A stretch of DNA of 8,078 nt from Verrucomicrobiales bacterium (GTDB lineage Bacteria; Verrucomicrobiota; Verrucomicrobiia; Limisphaerales; UBA1100): assembly GCA_011523245.1 (NCBI GenBank), contig WTHG01000510.1, forward strand, positions 1 to 8,078, in the 5' to 3' direction. The notes under the pieces were generated by a model. It made no database searches and was not told where the DNA came from. It saw nothing but the letters and a program-made list of their open reading frames with translations. Positions 6,707-8,078 of this stretch are shown one piece after another. The position numbers and the translations under genes were made by a program. How positions within the stretch are numbered: the stretch's first letter is position 1; each line of letters starts with the position of its first letter.

Positions 6707-7352
6707 CGAGAATCTCCCGAATGGCGAGTATGCTCTGAACTCCGGCCGGATTATCGCCGTGCACGCACATGGTCGTTGCAGCCAGGGCCAGTGTGTCGCC
6801 GCTCGCCGTAGTCACGGTGCCATTGGCAACCAGTTGCCGAACCTGCGCCAGTGTTTCCGTTTCATCTAATACAGCCCCGGCCTCGCTGCGCGGCACCAAC
6901 GTCCCATCAGTCTGATATCGTCGATCAGCAAATGCTTCGCTCCAGCCAAACCCCTCATCAAAGGGTGCCGGCCCCATCAGTGGCAGAGCTCCGATGGCAT
7001 GATGGATTGCCTGCTTCACAGTCGGTTGTTGCAGCATGTCATGATACAACGCCCCATGCGGTTTCACGTAATCCACCGGCCCCATCGCAGCCAGGCGCTC
7101 GATTTGTTCGGCAACCCAGCCCTGTATCTCGTCAGGTGTCGCGGCCAGACTCTCCCGGCCAAAGTGTTCCCGATCCGGATAGCCCGGGTGCGCACCGATG
7201 CTCACATCGTGTTGCCGCGCCAATGCCACGGTGGTCCGCATCAATTCCAACCCCCCAGCATGAGCCCCACACGCGATATTGACCTGATCCAGATAGGGCA
7301 TCAACGCGGCCTCACAGCCGGCGCCTTCAGCCAAATCACAATTCAGTTTCAT
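6696..7352 (-). CDS. pxpA: 5-oxoprolinase subunit PxpA (LamB/YcsF family), shortened
   Basis: PxpA is the LamB/YcsF-family subunit of 5-oxoprolinase, a deacetylase-like barrel needed with PxpBC to open the pyroglutamate ring. Motifs in order: KLNCDLAEG (2-10, where most members read DLGEG or DxGE), NIACGAHAGG (25-34), SIGAHPGYPDREHFGR (51-66), VKPHGALYHDM (96-106), FADRRYQTDGTLVPRS (141-156) and MCVHGDN (195-201). At 218 residues it is about 25-30 shorter than the family's usual 245-255. Most of the shortening lies between the KPHG motif and FADR: the strand and helix usually found there are cut to LPLMGPAPFDEGFGWS (123-138). The C-terminus also stops soon after the HGD motif. No frameshift is evident and all signature motifs remain. 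ATG 7350-7352 overlaps the upstream methyltransferase stop as ATGA, and pxpB starts within its last codons. A weak GAAG Shine-Dalgarno lies about 5 bases upstream. Confidence 0.91.
   Translation of the reverse strand: MKLNCDLAEGAGCEAALMPYLDQVNIACGAHAGGLELMRTTVALARQHDVSIGAHPGYPDREHFGRESLAATPDEIQGWVAEQIERLAAMGPVDYVKPHGALYHDMLQQPTVKQAIHHAIGALPLMGPAPFDEGFGWSEAFADRRYQTDGTLVPRSEAGAVLDETETLAQVRQLVANGTVTTASGDTLALAATTMCVHGDNPAGVQSILAIREILDAG
6714..6718 (-). promoter_or_regulatory. Ribosome binding site of pxpB
   Basis: On the minus strand this reads GGGAG, 7 bases before ATG 6706 and inside the last codons of pxpA. It is the reason for preferring the upstream of two nearby pxpB starts, and it lets ribosomes finishing pxpA restart on pxpB. 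Confidence 0.6.
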
Positions 7353-8078
7353 GACTTCTTCAGCACCGCACCATAAAATCCATCGGTACCGTGCGTGTGC
7401 GGATAAAGCCGGAGATCCTCGCCGATTCGCGTGAATAATTTATGCCCGTTCAGAAACGCCTCGACCTGTTGCTCGTTCTCTTCGGGCAAAATAGAGCAGG
7501 TGGCATAGATCAAACGACCGCCGGATTTCACCAGCCGCGCGGCACTTTCGAGGATGGCGCGTTGATGCGTCTGCACTTCGGCCAACGCCTCAGGCGTGGT
7601 GCGCCGACGCAGATCCGGACTGCGCCGCCATGTGCCCGTGCCCGTGCAGGGCACATCCAGCAGCACCCAGTCCGCCGAATCGCGATGGCGCTTCACCACA
7701 TTATCGCGTTCGCTCTTCAACACCCGCGCCTGCACATTGCTCACGCCGGCCCGAGCAAGGCGCGGCTTCATTTGCCCGAGCCGTTTACCGGCGGTATCCC
7801 ACGCGAGAATGCGGCCGCGGTTTTCCATTTGGGCCGACAATGCCAGCGTCTTGCCGCCGGCACCGGCGCAGAAATCAACGACCGTCATGCCGGGCCGGGC
7901 GTCGCAAGCCGCCGCAATCCACTGGCTGCCGGCATCCTGCACTTCGACAAGGCCCTCCTTCCACGCTGGATGCTGCTCGACCGGCGAGCCTTCGGGCAGG
8001 CGCAGCGCGTCGGGCAGTCCGGGAATGGCCGTGGCGTCGGGGAATAGAGGCGCGACCTGAACGGGCGCGGCCTTGAGG
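7349..8078 (-). CDS. rsmB: RsmB/NOP-type 16S rRNA (cytosine-5) methyltransferase, C-terminal part (start beyond right edge)
   Basis: The frame is open to the window edge, giving 242 C-terminal residues; the nearest in-frame GTG (7940-7942) is internal, since the residues before it (APVQVAPLF ... EGLVEVQDAGSQ) are normal family sequence. Numbered from the edge, the SAM-binding motif is VVDFCAGAGGKT (66-77), motif IV is DVPCTGTGTWRRSPD (141-155, C144) and motif VI is YATCSILPEENE (191-202, C194). In m5C RNA methyltransferases the motif VI cysteine attacks the target cytosine and the motif IV cysteine helps release the product; both are present. The GTGTWRR..PD wording of motif IV fits RsmB, which modifies 16S rRNA C967 in E. 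coli, but other NOP2/Sun members cannot be excluded without the N-terminal (often NusB-like) domain. It ends with TGA overlapping the pxpA start by 4 bases, so it heads the same transcript as pxpABC. Confidence 0.88.
   Translation of the reverse strand, partial: LKAAPVQVAPLFPDATAIPGLPDALRLPEGSPVEQHPAWKEGLVEVQDAGSQWIAAACDARPGMTVVDFCAGAGGKTLALSAQMENRGRILAWDTAGKRLGQMKPRLARAGVSNVQARVLKSERDNVVKRHRDSADWVLLDVPCTGTGTWRRSPDLRRRTTPEALAEVQTHQRAILESAARLVKSGGRLIYATCSILPEENEQQVEAFLNGHKLFTRIGEDLRLYPHTHGTDGFYGAVLKKS

Noticed and set aside
7442..8047. Plus-strand open frame of 201 codons opposite rsmB
   Set aside because: It overlaps the methyltransferase motifs on the other strand and has an Arg/His/Gln-heavy translation typical of a shadow frame.

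Overview
The window looks like a chromosomal stretch from a diderm (Gram-negative-type) bacterium with fairly GC-rich, tightly packed coding DNA. Evidence for a diderm: an RecD-type RecBCD subunit, an MlaA/VacJ outer-membrane lipoprotein domain and a lipoprotein signal peptide. I cannot place the phylum from sequence alone. The domain fusions make me think of Verrucomicrobiota/PVC-type genomes, but this is only an impression.

Layout. Plus strand, 1-5090: the last 83 codons of recD; a CDP-alcohol phosphatidyltransferase with a degenerate nucleotidyltransferase-like N-terminus; a lipoprotein that joins an MlaA domain to an alpha/beta hydrolase; and the ABC-F ATPase Uup, 6 bases after it. Minus strand, 8078-5091 (read right to left): the C-terminal part of an RsmB-type 16S rRNA m5C methyltransferase, running off the right edge, followed by pxpA, pxpB and pxpC, the three subunits of 5-oxoprolinase. 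The two blocks converge at 5090/5091 with no base between their stop codons. No tRNA, rRNA, CRISPR array, insertion sequence or repeat family was seen, and no gene-free stretch exceeds about 110 bases.

How the genes work together. The minus-strand genes are translationally coupled (4-, 11- and 4-base overlaps) and almost surely form one transcript: an rRNA modification gene followed by the pathway that turns 5-oxoproline back into glutamate using ATP. On the plus strand, the phosphatidyltransferase (phospholipid head-group chemistry in the inner membrane) and the MlaA-hydrolase (phospholipid removal at the outer membrane, with an attached hydrolase) are neighbours and may form a small lipid-handling unit; this is inference.

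Most of the window is ordinary. The part most worth a second look is the 603-residue MlaA-alpha/beta hydrolase fusion with a complete Ser-Asp-His set, then the fused phosphatidyltransferase upstream of it and the shortened PxpA.
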